Assembly: GCF_000708755.2 (NCBI RefSeq)
Contig: NZ_JGVU02000006.1
Coordinates: 62,001-126,000 of the forward strand
DNA from: Metabacillus indicus LMG 22858
Lineage (GTDB): Bacteria > Bacillota > Bacilli > Bacillales > Bacillaceae
Length of the DNA: 64,000 nt
Direction of reading: 5' to 3'
Positions within the stretch are counted from its first letter, which is position 1, and the number at the start of each line of letters is the position of its first letter. Shown piece by piece: positions 41,701 through 48,816 of the stretch. The notes beneath the pieces were generated by a model, which was not told where the DNA came from, did not search any database, and saw only the letters and a list, made by a program, of their open reading frames with translations. Both the position numbers and the translations under genes were made by a program.

Positions 41701-42933
41701 TCAGCCGCTTTTCGCCGTTTCTTTGTCTGCATCAAGCAGATGGGCTGACCAGGCAATTGCCTCTCTGTAGCATTCATCAATTTCATCAAGGGACAGCGGC
41801 AAATCCTCCCATTTAAATGTTTCAATTTTAACAGCCGCGTCCAAAACAATCCGGATTTCATTCTGTTTTCCCCGAATGGCATCCCGTATGTCGTCTGATA
41901 AAGGAAGTTCATCAAGCACTTTATCAAGACTGCGGTGCAAGAGCGCGTCTACAAGTGAAAACATGCCCGTGAGCATATAAAGAGATGGTTCTGTTTTGCC
42001 CATTTTAACAGAAAGCTTTTCGCATAATTTTGCTCTCTGCAGAGAAAGACGGATCACTTCTTCCTGAATGGGATCTTGATTTCCTTTCAGGTTTTTGATG
42101 GATAAAATGTAAATCCATTTCTTTATTTCATTTAATCCGAGAAGAACGATCGCCTGCTTTATGGACTTTATTTTATTTCTTGGCCTGAATGCAGGAGAGT
42201 TAATGAGTTTGAGCAGCTTGTATGACAAAGACAGATCCTGCTCAATTTGTTCAGTGATGGTGTCGATGTCAGGCTCTGTTTTTGACAGCTCATGAAGAAT
42301 CTGCAAATAGGCCTGTATATAAATCGGAATATCATAGCTTGACAAAACAACAGGCTTGCTGAAGAAGTACCCTTGAAAATAGTCATATCCGTCGCGTACG
42401 GCCTGCTCATATTCATCATGTGTTTCCACTTTTTCAGCCAGAAAGGAAACGCCGAATGGCTTGTATCTCTCTATAATTTCTTTCCTGGCTGCAGGACTTG
42501 TCTGCAGCAGGTCAACTTTAATGATGTCGATATACGCAAGCAGCCTGTTCAGCAGAAGGTTATTCTGCACAACATTAAAATCATCCAGGGCAATTGTATA
42601 CCCCTGCTTTTTCAAGTCTCTGCAGATGCTGACAAGTTCTTCTGTCACAGGAACATCTTCCAGGATCTCCACTACAATCGAACTAGGATTGAAGTAGCTT
42701 GGGAGCTTCATTTTTAGCAGGCTCTCTGTAAAGTTAATAAAACATTTTTTCCCCTGTGACAGTTCTTCAAGACCGATATTTATAAAGCTGTTTACAATCA
42801 CATCTGTTGTTGCCTCGTCCCCGTCTATATTAGGGAATGTGTTACTTTTATCTCCATTGCGGTAAAGTAATTCGTAGGCAACATTTTGACCCTTTTTGTC
42901 AAAAATCGGCTGCCTGGCTACGAATACCTTCAT
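41701..42933 (-). CDS. yuxH: EAL-HDOD domain protein YuxH
   Basis: A 410-residue protein. The N-terminal EAL-like domain (residues ~1-200: VFVARQPIFDKKGQNVAYEL, IVVEILEDVPVTEELV, YTIALDDF, IIKVDLLQ) has ELLY in place of the catalytic EAL and is probably catalytically degenerate. A C-terminal HDOD domain follows (~200-390: LLKLINSPAFRPRNKIKSIK, AIVLLGLNEIKKWIYILS). This matches B. subtilis YuxH (409 residues), a class without measurable c-di-GMP hydrolysis and linked to signalling. It is monocistronic, with AAAGGGGTTGAAC upstream. Confidence 0.9.
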   Translation of the reverse strand: MKVFVARQPIFDKKGQNVAYELLYRNGDKSNTFPNIDGDEATTDVIVNSFINIGLEELSQGKKCFINFTESLLKMKLPSYFNPSSIVVEILEDVPVTEELVSICRDLKKQGYTIALDDFNVVQNNLLLNRLLAYIDIIKVDLLQTSPAARKEIIERYKPFGVSFLAEKVETHDEYEQAVRDGYDYFQGYFFSKPVVLSSYDIPIYIQAYLQILHELSKTEPDIDTITEQIEQDLSLSYKLLKLINSPAFRPRNKIKSIKQAIVLLGLNEIKKWIYILSIKNLKGNQDPIQEEVIRLSLQRAKLCEKLSVKMGKTEPSLYMLTGMFSLVDALLHRSLDKVLDELPLSDDIRDAIRGKQNEIRIVLDAAVKIETFKWEDLPLSLDEIDECYREAIAWSAHLLDADKETAKSG

Positions 42934-43033
42934 ATGTTCAACCCCTTTGCCCTTTTACCAATCAGTACAATTGACCTATATCGATTGTACACAAAAGCTG
43001 CAGTCAGGGCTGTCGAATTATGTAGATAGTTTT

Positions 43034-44305
43034 TTAAAGTGCCAAGTATTTTTCTGTGACGTAAAACAGCGTTTTCTCATCGCGCCTGCCGCATGCAATC
43101 GCAGCCACTTTTTTCAGTGCATCCTTAATGACTGAGCGGTCGTTAACAGCTTCCGATTCATCAAGGATTTCATGATAACATCTTAAAGCATCCGTCAGTT
43201 CCCCGCGTGATTGATGCATATCGCCAAGCAGATGAAGAAATTTAAATTTATAATCGGTAAAAGGCTCTGAATACGCTTCGTTGAATGATTTGTACAGGCT
43301 GAGAACGTGCTCCTCTTTTCCGGACTCCTGATAAGTAACAGCAAGTTCAAATAAGGTATTTAGGATCCCTTTGCTGTCTTCCAGCTGATTGTACAGGTCA
43401 TGAGCTGATTTTAGATACGAGACAGCACTTTCTGCATCTGATGTATATCTGCTTAAAATACCCAGGTTTGTATATGTTCCTGCCAGGTTCAGCTGATCGT
43501 CTGTTCCCTCAAAAAACAGAAGTGCCTTTGAATAGGCGCCTTTTGCATCTTCATACTGGCTCATCCTTCTGTAGCATAAGCCAAGAACCATGTAGACGAT
43601 GCCTGTCTGAAAATAGATGGCTGTTTTGCTGCTGACTGAAAGAGCCTGCTTAATAAAACGGATGGCGGAGTAGTACTCCCCCTTTTTAGCATGGGCAAGG
43701 CCAAGGTTGTTCAGCAGGGATATTTTTTCTACTCCCGATGCCTTGAAGGCAATGGAATCATCATACGCTTCATTTAAATATGTAAATGCTTTGGAAAAGC
43801 GGTCTTCATTAATCAGCAGAGAGGAGAGTTCATTGCTCGTTCTCAGCCGTTCTTCGCAATATGGCAGATTACAATACAGTTCATAGCTTTTTTCAAAAGC
43901 CGTGACTGCTCCATCCGTGTCCTGTCTGACACTTTGCAGGATACGCCCCTGACAAAAATAATAAAGAGCAAGATCCCGCTGATTAAGAGCGGACAGATTC
44001 TTTTCGATATCATTCAGATGCTCCTCAGCATCCGCAAAATCATCGTTTATAACAGCAAACTCCAAATTTGACAGCGCTTTTTTAATATCAAATGAAAGAA
44101 GTGCTTTATTTTCCTCTTCAAAGAAATCATGAATATCACACTGAAGCCGTTCACTGAACTTTAACAGCAGTTTATACGATGGCTGCACCATGCCTTTTTC
44201 AAGCTGGCTGATATAGCTTCTGTTCACAATGCCTGCTGCAAGCTCACTTTGGGTCAGTTTTTGTTTCTTTCTCAAATGCCTGAGTTTTAAGCCAACGGTA
44301 TTCAT
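43034..44305 (-). CDS. HTH-TPR regulator of the RNPP (NprR/PlcR/Rgg-like) type
   Basis: A 423-residue protein. Residues ~5-60 form an XRE helix-turn-helix (LRHLRKKQKLTQSELAAGIV, NRSYISQLEKGMVQPSYKLL). The rest is a tetratricopeptide array of about eight or nine repeats (SLLNNLGLAHAKKGEYYSAI, GIVYMVLGLCYRRMSQYEDA, AGTYTNLGILSRYTSDAESA). Size and layout match RNPP peptide receptors such as B. cereus NprR (~424). GGAGGGTAAGA precedes the ATG. A secreted pro-peptide gene is divergently placed 136 bases away, and a subtilisin gene follows it. The receptor role is inferred from family and context. Confidence 0.82.
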   Translation of the reverse strand: MNTVGLKLRHLRKKQKLTQSELAAGIVNRSYISQLEKGMVQPSYKLLLKFSERLQCDIHDFFEEENKALLSFDIKKALSNLEFAVINDDFADAEEHLNDIEKNLSALNQRDLALYYFCQGRILQSVRQDTDGAVTAFEKSYELYCNLPYCEERLRTSNELSSLLINEDRFSKAFTYLNEAYDDSIAFKASGVEKISLLNNLGLAHAKKGEYYSAIRFIKQALSVSSKTAIYFQTGIVYMVLGLCYRRMSQYEDAKGAYSKALLFFEGTDDQLNLAGTYTNLGILSRYTSDAESAVSYLKSAHDLYNQLEDSKGILNTLFELAVTYQESGKEEHVLSLYKSFNEAYSEPFTDYKFKFLHLLGDMHQSRGELTDALRCYHEILDESEAVNDRSVIKDALKKVAAIACGRRDEKTLFYVTEKYLAL

Positions 44306-44336
44306 TCTTACCCTCCTGAAAAAAGTCGATTATGTC

Positions 44337-44366
44337 TTGACAAGAAATTGAATAGTTGTATATATT
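44337..44366 (+). promoter_or_regulatory. SigA-type promoter of the peptide gene
   Basis: A perfect TTGACA (44337-44342) with TATATA at a 16-base spacer, or TATATT at 18. TGACAA (44338-44343) and TTGTCA (44371-44376) form an inverted repeat around the -10, a possible regulator site. Confidence 0.65.
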
Positions 44367-44387
44367 TGAATTGTCAGTTAATTATAA

Positions 44388-44402
44388 CAAAATGTTAGTT
44401 TT
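44388..44402. promoter_or_regulatory. 15-bp word shared with the subtilisin leader
   Basis: CAAAATGTTAGTTTT at 44388-44402, about 16-30 bases after the predicted start site of the peptide gene, is identical to 46042-46056. There it lies in the subtilisin leader in the opposite sense relative to transcription. It could be a common operator or an RNA-RNA pairing site. Confidence 0.5.
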
Positions 44403-44441
44403 ATTAAAATGTTTAATAAATAAATCATTGGAGGTCATAAC

Positions 44442-44582
44442 ATGAAAAAAGGGAACAAATATTTATTGTATCTTGCACTTGGTGCAGCCATCCTTACAGC
44501 AGGCTTTTCTGCATTAGATGATAAAGTCCATACGGCTGACGAAGAATGGCCGAGAATCATCAAGTCTGAAAAATACAGCTGA
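44442..44582 (+). CDS. Candidate secreted signalling pro-peptide (PapR/NprX/Phr-like)
   Basis: A 46-residue frame, ATG 44442 to TGA 44582, with TTGGAGGTCATAAC as ribosome site. A basic N-terminus and hydrophobic helix (KKGNKYLLYLALGAAILTAG) form a signal peptide. A short acidic linker follows, and the C-terminus is WPRIIKSEKYS. Length and layout match RNPP pro-peptides such as PapR (48 residues), whose last 5-7 residues are the signal. It is divergent from the HTH-TPR regulator and convergent with subtilisin. An alternative is that a frameshift separates it from an overlapping frame extending to 44718. Confidence 0.6.
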   Translation: MKKGNKYLLYLALGAAILTAGFSALDDKVHTADEEWPRIIKSEKYS

Positions 44583-44681
44583 GCTGATTGTTTTATATTC
44601 ATCTATTAAACCATATTTTTCAGAACGTGAACCAATCAATTTTGGAAAATCCTTTAAAAAAGAAAGCTTTACAGTAACTGC

Positions 44682-44728
44682 AAAACCGCTTAAACAGGCC
44701 TTCAAGCTACCTGTTTAAGCGGTTTTTC
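44682..44728 (+). terminator. Terminator of the peptide gene
   Basis: AAAACCGCTTAAACAGG and CCTGTTTAAGCGGTTTT form a perfect 17-bp stem with an 11-base loop and a T tail. Confidence 0.93.
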
Positions 44729-44735
44729 CTGTATA

Positions 44736-44771
44736 AAAAGAGCTTCCGGATCTAAAATCCGGAAGCTCTTA
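44736..44771 (-). terminator. Subtilisin gene terminator
   Basis: AAGAGCTTCCGGAT and ATCCGGAAGCTCTT form a 14-bp stem with a 5-base loop, followed on the minus strand by TTTTTATAC. Confidence 0.93.
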
Positions 44772-44779
44772 TCATCATA

Positions 44780-46030
44780 TTATTGAACTCTTGCAAATCC
44801 GAAGCCTGATGCATGGTCGTCACCAGTTGCCGCTCCGTATCCGCCTTTGATGTCATACAGTTTTGCACGTCGCTGAAGTTCCGCACGGACTTGTGCATTG
44901 CTTTGGCCTTTATTTGAAGACCAGATTTTCGCAGCAAGACCTGAAACGTGAGGAGTAGCCATAGAAGTTCCGCTGATTGTGTTGTAGCCGCTGTTAATCC
45001 AAGTAGATTCGATAGCAGCACCAGGAGCAGAGATCTCAACATCTCTTTCCTGAATCACAAAGTCTCCGTCAGTCGCTGAATTTCCACGGGATGAGAAGTT
45101 TGCAACACGGTATGTCCCGTTTTGCTGTACATTTTCAAGAGCTGCGACCGCCACTGCGTTTGTCAAAGCACCCGGGTAGCCGATTGTGTTATTTGCATAA
45201 CCTGAGTTTCCTGCAGCAGCAATCACTAAAGCGCCTTTGCTGTATGCGTAATCAACTGCACTTGTGATAAGGCTGTCTTTTCCGCTTGAACCAAGTGACA
45301 TTGAAATAACAACTTTTGATCCAGTTCTTGTTCCTTCATCAGCAGCATGTCTGATCGCCGCTGCAATATCATCAGAGTAGCCTGATCCGCTGTCAGTCAG
45401 CACTTTGTATGCCCAAAGCTCAGCCTGAGGTGCTACACCGTAAATGCCTTGTCCGTCTGAACCGCCGTTAGCAAGAGCTGAACCTGCCACGTGAGTTCCA
45501 TGTCCATTGCGGTCTGTACAAGAGTTGTTCGTATACGTTGTGCCTACAGTGAAATCTTTGCACTGCTCGGCGTTTTGAGACAGGTCAATATGGCTTGTCT
45601 GTACTCCAGTGTCCAAAACAGCAATTTTAATGCCGTCACCGCCTGAAGTCTGAGTCAGCGAGCTGTTGTTGTAAATGGCCTTAATTCCCCACGGAGTCCG
45701 TGTGCTTGGCACTGCCATCGTTTTAATTGGCTTGCCTGCAGCCACTTTAAATGTTGCCACCTTTTCAACCTTCAGCCTGCTGTTTTTCTGAAGTTTCTCA
45801 AGCTGCTCCTGAGTCACCGTCGCAGTATAGCCGGCAGCACCGAAATCTCTGCGGACTTTATGATTCTTCTTTACCTTTTGTGCATCGGTTCCCTTAATGA
45901 CAACACGGAATTGCTCCTGCTGCGCCTCCTGCTTAACTGGAGCCTCGGCAAAAGCGGCAGCTCCAAAAGATGAAAGACTTAAAGACAGACTAAGTGCAGC
46001 GGCTCCAAGCGTTTTTGAAAACTTCATCAT
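44780..46030 (-). CDS. Secreted subtilisin-like serine protease (S8; S41/sphericase-like)
   Basis: A 416-residue prepro-enzyme. A signal peptide (to about AAAFAEA) is followed by an I9-type propeptide (~residues 30-105) and the catalytic domain. Triad: Asp140 in IAVLDTGVQ, His177 in DRNGHGTHVAGSALANGG and Ser356 in TISGTSMATPHVSGLAA; the oxyanion Asn275 is in AAAGNSG. Cys157 and Cys171 (EQCKDF and NNSCTDRNG) could form the disulfide seen in this subgroup. The closest match I recall is the S41/sphericase subtilisin group. GAGGGGAAAT precedes two ATGs. It should be exported and self-processed. Confidence 0.93.
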   Translation of the reverse strand: MMKFSKTLGAAALSLSLSLSSFGAAAFAEAPVKQEAQQEQFRVVIKGTDAQKVKKNHKVRRDFGAAGYTATVTQEQLEKLQKNSRLKVEKVATFKVAAGKPIKTMAVPSTRTPWGIKAIYNNSSLTQTSGGDGIKIAVLDTGVQTSHIDLSQNAEQCKDFTVGTTYTNNSCTDRNGHGTHVAGSALANGGSDGQGIYGVAPQAELWAYKVLTDSGSGYSDDIAAAIRHAADEGTRTGSKVVISMSLGSSGKDSLITSAVDYAYSKGALVIAAAGNSGYANNTIGYPGALTNAVAVAALENVQQNGTYRVANFSSRGNSATDGDFVIQERDVEISAPGAAIESTWINSGYNTISGTSMATPHVSGLAAKIWSSNKGQSNAQVRAELQRRAKLYDIKGGYGAATGDDHASGFGFARVQ

Positions 46031-46041
46031 ATTTCCCCTCT

Positions 46042-46056
46042 CAAAATGTTAGTTTT
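46042..46056. promoter_or_regulatory. 15-bp word in the subtilisin leader, next to its ribosome site
   Basis: On the coding (minus) strand this reads AAAACTAACATTTTG and is followed directly by AGAGGGGAAAT and the ATG. It is the exact complement of the peptide-gene leader word at 44388-44402. Confidence 0.5.
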
Positions 46057-46084
46057 TTATAACTTTGTACTTCGAAGTAAATTA

Positions 46085-46113
46085 AATATATAATACGTTA
46101 ACAATTTTCACAA
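46085..46113 (-). promoter_or_regulatory. SigA-type promoter of the subtilisin gene
   Basis: On the minus strand TTGTGA (46108-46113), a 17-base spacer and TATATT (46085-46090). The predicted leader is about 48 bases. Confidence 0.55.
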
Positions 46114-46354
46114 TAATCTTAATTTACTAATAAGTACAAGTTTTAATATGTGAGAATAGTCTGTCTTTTGTGTTGGAAGGAGTATTCTTTTCCTGATTTT
46201 CATAATACTGGAATTTTTTATCTGGAGGTTTAACTAATCTTTAGTTGTAAAAGGAGATTAAAGAGTTTAATCGACAAAATAAGACATTTTTTGTTGAATT
46301 TTTTTCTGTTCCAAAGATATAGTAGGGGTATGACGTATCATCAAGGAGTAATTT

Positions 46355-46456
46355 ATGAGGAATGATCAATCTTTTGCAAAAGGATGTTTTTACGGGATTA
46401 TTCTTTCCATTCCTATATGGCTGTTTGTTTTTTATGTTTTTTATAAAGTATTTTAA
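46355..46456 (+). CDS. 33-residue membrane peptide
   Basis: ATG 46355 to TAA 46456, with AAGGAGTAATTT as an ideal ribosome site and a terminator directly after the stop. The peptide begins MRNDQSFAKGCFYG and has one helix with the core ILSIPIWLFVF. It shares the pattern F-x-K-G-x(5-6)-[IV]-L-S-[IV]-P-[IL]-W-L with the 36-residue peptide at 46958-47068. Function unknown. Confidence 0.7.
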   Translation: MRNDQSFAKGCFYGIILSIPIWLFVFYVFYKVF

Positions 46457-46483
46457 AAACCACTGGGGATCCCAGTGGTTTTC
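46457..46483. terminator. Bidirectional terminator between the 33-residue peptide gene and yueI
   Basis: AAACCACTGGG and CCCAGTGGTTT form an 11-bp stem with a 3-4 base loop and T/A flanks. Confidence 0.88.
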
Positions 46484-46488
46484 ATTCT

Positions 46489-46878
46489 TTATGACAAAGA
46501 TTTCTTATAAATAGAGTCTTCAACAAAAATGGATTCTTTGTCGATGGCATGTTCTGCAGCGACAATCAGGCCTATTTTTGTATCCTTCTGATCACTTACA
46601 ATGGTAAATGGCTGTTCTGCTTCATTTGCAAGCTTAATATATTTTGATAGGTCTGAATAGGCAATGGTTCCGTTTAAAAGCAGCTGATATCCTTTTCCGA
46701 GCCTGATGGCGGCTGCGGCTTCGCTGTATACTTTTTTCTGTCTAACCTGCCCATTTGTAAGAGCTATTTCAATTCTTTCTCTCAAAGTGCCTAGAAATTT
46801 GTTTCTTTCTTCCGGTTTCGTCTCAGGGGCACCGTAGATCCCCTGCTGTAAGTAAAGGTCAATCTGCTCGTCTGACAT
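46489..46878 (-). CDS. yueI: YueI family protein (DUF1694)
   Basis: A 129-residue soluble protein with the YueI/DUF1694 pattern (YLQQGIYGAPETKPEERNKF, LGTLRERIEIALTNGQV, KGYQLLLNGTIAYSDLSKYI). Function unknown; the fold is related to ribosomal L7Ae-like proteins by family description. AAAGGAGTCGTTCATC lies upstream of the ATG. It sits between two related membrane micropeptides. Confidence 0.88.
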   Translation of the reverse strand: MSDEQIDLYLQQGIYGAPETKPEERNKFLGTLRERIEIALTNGQVRQKKVYSEAAAAIRLGKGYQLLLNGTIAYSDLSKYIKLANEAEQPFTIVSDQKDTKIGLIVAAEHAIDKESIFVEDSIYKKSLS

Positions 46879-46957
46879 GATGAACGACTCCTTTTATGCT
46901 GGGTTATACATTTTACTTTAGCAGAGATGCGTGTAAACGTGAAATGATGCGATCCGC

Positions 46958-47068
46958 TTACAATGAATAGGCCAGAAGAATTTTCATCCATCCGAAGAAA
47001 GACAGCCACAGCGGTACACTCAAAACGCCAGCCCAGATCATCCCTTTAAAAAAATCTGCTTCTTGCAT
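46958..47068 (-). CDS. 36-residue membrane peptide
   Basis: Minus-strand frame, ATG 47068 to TAA 46958, with AAAGGGGGAACTACTC as ribosome site. It begins MQEADFFKGMIWAG and contains VLSVPLWLSFFGWMKILL. It is paralogous in pattern to the 33-residue peptide at 46355-46456 across yueI. A cre-like site lies 75 bases upstream. Function unknown. Confidence 0.65.
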   Translation of the reverse strand: MQEADFFKGMIWAGVLSVPLWLSFFGWMKILLAYSL

Positions 47069-47142
47069 GAGTAGTTCCCCCTTTAATTCAATCTGGTATT
47101 CATCTTTTCCTTACTCTTGCCTTTTTAAAACGCCCGCATAAA

Positions 47143-47156
47143 AGTAAACGCTTTCA
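47143..47156. promoter_or_regulatory. cre-like CcpA site
   Basis: AGTAAACGCTTTCA matches the cre form TGTAAACGCTTTCA at 13 of 14 positions. It lies between the divergent 36-residue peptide gene and the hpaB-like gene, 75 and 200 bases away respectively. Confidence 0.5.
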
Positions 47157-47355
47157 TAATTAATATTCTTCTTTTTTTCTTCGTTTCCTCTGGGTCAAAT
47201 TCTTCATTTCATCACACACCCTGCCTGCAGCCTCTTTCCATTTTTCCAAAACACCCGCAGCATGAGGCCGGCATATAGTATCTGTATCAGTGATTCATTT
47301 ATTTGGGTATATTTTACAATCACACACGCTACTTCAAACCGCTGGGAGGAATAGG

Positions 47356-48816
47356 ATGTCTGCGATATCAGGGAAAGATTATTTGCAGCGTATGGCGGCA
47401 TTAAAACCAAATGTATGGCTAAAAGGACAGCCGATTGAGAAGCCTCTATTTATGCACCCTGTATATAAAGGTGCCATGCAGACAAAGGCTTCTCTATATG
47501 ATTTGCAGGTGCAGAAGGAAAACCTCGGCTTTATGACATTTCCTTCTCCATTTACTGGGGAGCCGGCAGGGATGTCCTACCTGGAGCCGAAAACCGCTGA
47601 AGACTTAAAAAGAAGACGGCGGATGATTGAGACTTGGGCAAAAGCTACATGCGGCATGATGGGAAGAAGTCCCGACTATATGAATACCGCCTTAATGTCG
47701 CTTTCCGCTGCTGCTTCCATTGCCGGGTCCCAGGATGAGGAGTTTGCCAAGAATTTAAGGAACATGTACCGCATGGCGCTTGAACAGGACTTATCTTTTA
47801 CCCACAGCTTTATCAATCCGCAAGTAAACCGCTCTTTGTATTATACAGAAGAAACACGACAGCCGATTGCAGCTAAAATCGTCAAAAAAACGGCTGACGG
47901 CCTTGTTATAAAAGGGGCAAGACTGCTTGCAACTGAAGGCGGAATGACAGATGAAGTGCTGATATTCCCTTCAGGCGGAAACAATTTAAGCGATGATTAT
48001 GCGTTTGCTTTCAGTATTCCTGCCAATACACCCGGACTGAAGTTTATTTGCCGAGAGCCATTTCACTCAGGAGAATCCGCCTTTAATTACCCTCTTTCAT
48101 CCCGGTTTGATGAAATGGATACCCTGCTTGTGTTTGAGGACGTTCTAGTACCGTGGGAACGGGTCTTTTTCTATCATAGACAGGACATTGCTTTTAAACT
48201 TTTCACTCAGAGCGGTTTTGCACCGCACGCTCTTCATCAAGTCGTCACAAGACAGATCGTCAAGCTGCAGTTTCTTATTGGTCTTGCCCAGGTGATGATC
48301 AATTCTCTTGAAGTAACTGCCTATGAACATATTCAGCTGAAAATGTCTGAAATGATTCTTGGGCTTGAAAGCATGGAAGCACTCCTTCTCCGTTCTGAAT
48401 CTGAAGCAAAAGTGGATGCTTTCGGAACGATGACGCCAAGTTCGCATGCACTCTACGCTGCCGTTACTCTTTTCTCAAAGCTCTATCCGCACTATATCAG
48501 CCTTCTTCAGCAGATTGGCGCCGGCGGACTGATGGTGCTGCCTTCAGAAGAAGATTTTGCATCTCCTATCGGAAAGGATATTGAGCAGTACCTTCAAGGG
48601 GCAGCAGTTGATGCAAAAACGAAAACAAAGCTGTTCCGCCTCGCATGGGAGCTGACGATGAGTTCATTCGGAACGAGGCAAACCCATTATGAACGGTATT
48701 TCTTCGGAGATCCTATAAGGCTTGCTAAAAATATCTACAGCAGCTATTCGAGAGAACAGTATATGGACAGAGTAAAAGACTTTTTGGAAAAAGCGGAAGA
48801 ACGCCCTCAGGACTAA
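47356..48816 (+). CDS. 4-hydroxyphenylacetate 3-monooxygenase-like flavoprotein (HpaB family)
   Basis: About 486 residues from the ATG at 47356, with CTGGGAGGAATAGG upstream; 22 extra upstream codons lack a site. HpaB family features: SGKDYLQRMAALKPNVWLKG at the N-terminus, RSPDYMNTALMSLSAAASIA, FTHSFINPQVNRSLYY, and GKDIEQYLQGAAVDAKTKTK near the C-terminus. It uses FADH2 from a separate reductase to hydroxylate a phenol. Homologous to B. subtilis YoaI, which, like the next gene, has a counterpart in the yoa cluster. No HpaC-type flavin reductase is adjacent. Its stop overlaps that of the next gene by four bases. Confidence 0.88.
   Translation: MSAISGKDYLQRMAALKPNVWLKGQPIEKPLFMHPVYKGAMQTKASLYDLQVQKENLGFMTFPSPFTGEPAGMSYLEPKTAEDLKRRRRMIETWAKATCGMMGRSPDYMNTALMSLSAAASIAGSQDEEFAKNLRNMYRMALEQDLSFTHSFINPQVNRSLYYTEETRQPIAAKIVKKTADGLVIKGARLLATEGGMTDEVLIFPSGGNNLSDDYAFAFSIPANTPGLKFICREPFHSGESAFNYPLSSRFDEMDTLLVFEDVLVPWERVFFYHRQDIAFKLFTQSGFAPHALHQVVTRQIVKLQFLIGLAQVMINSLEVTAYEHIQLKMSEMILGLESMEALLLRSESEAKVDAFGTMTPSSHALYAAVTLFSKLYPHYISLLQQIGAGGLMVLPSEEDFASPIGKDIEQYLQGAAVDAKTKTKLFRLAWELTMSSFGTRQTHYERYFFGDPIRLAKNIYSSYSREQYMDRVKDFLEKAEERPQD

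Larger units (their letters stand above)
46031..46354. other. AT-rich intergenic region, subtilisin upstream region
   Basis: It contains the subtilisin leader and promoter (46085-46113). The part from about 46115 to 46340 is AT-rich with no open frame carrying a ribosome site; I see nothing else certain in it. Confidence 0.6.

Noticed and set aside
44338-44376. TGACAA/TTGTCA dyad as a firm operator for the HTH-TPR regulator
   Set aside because: The arms are only 6 bp and coincide with -35-like sequence, so chance is a serious explanation. It is mentioned under the promoter but not claimed as an operator.
46791-47009. A 72-codon minus-strand frame overlapping yueI and the 36-residue peptide
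   Set aside because: It is an out-of-frame shadow of two better-supported frames and has no ribosome site.
47204-47410. A 68-codon minus-strand frame upstream of and into the hpaB-like gene
   Set aside because: No ribosome site and antisense to the hpaB start; codon usage is unlike its neighbours.
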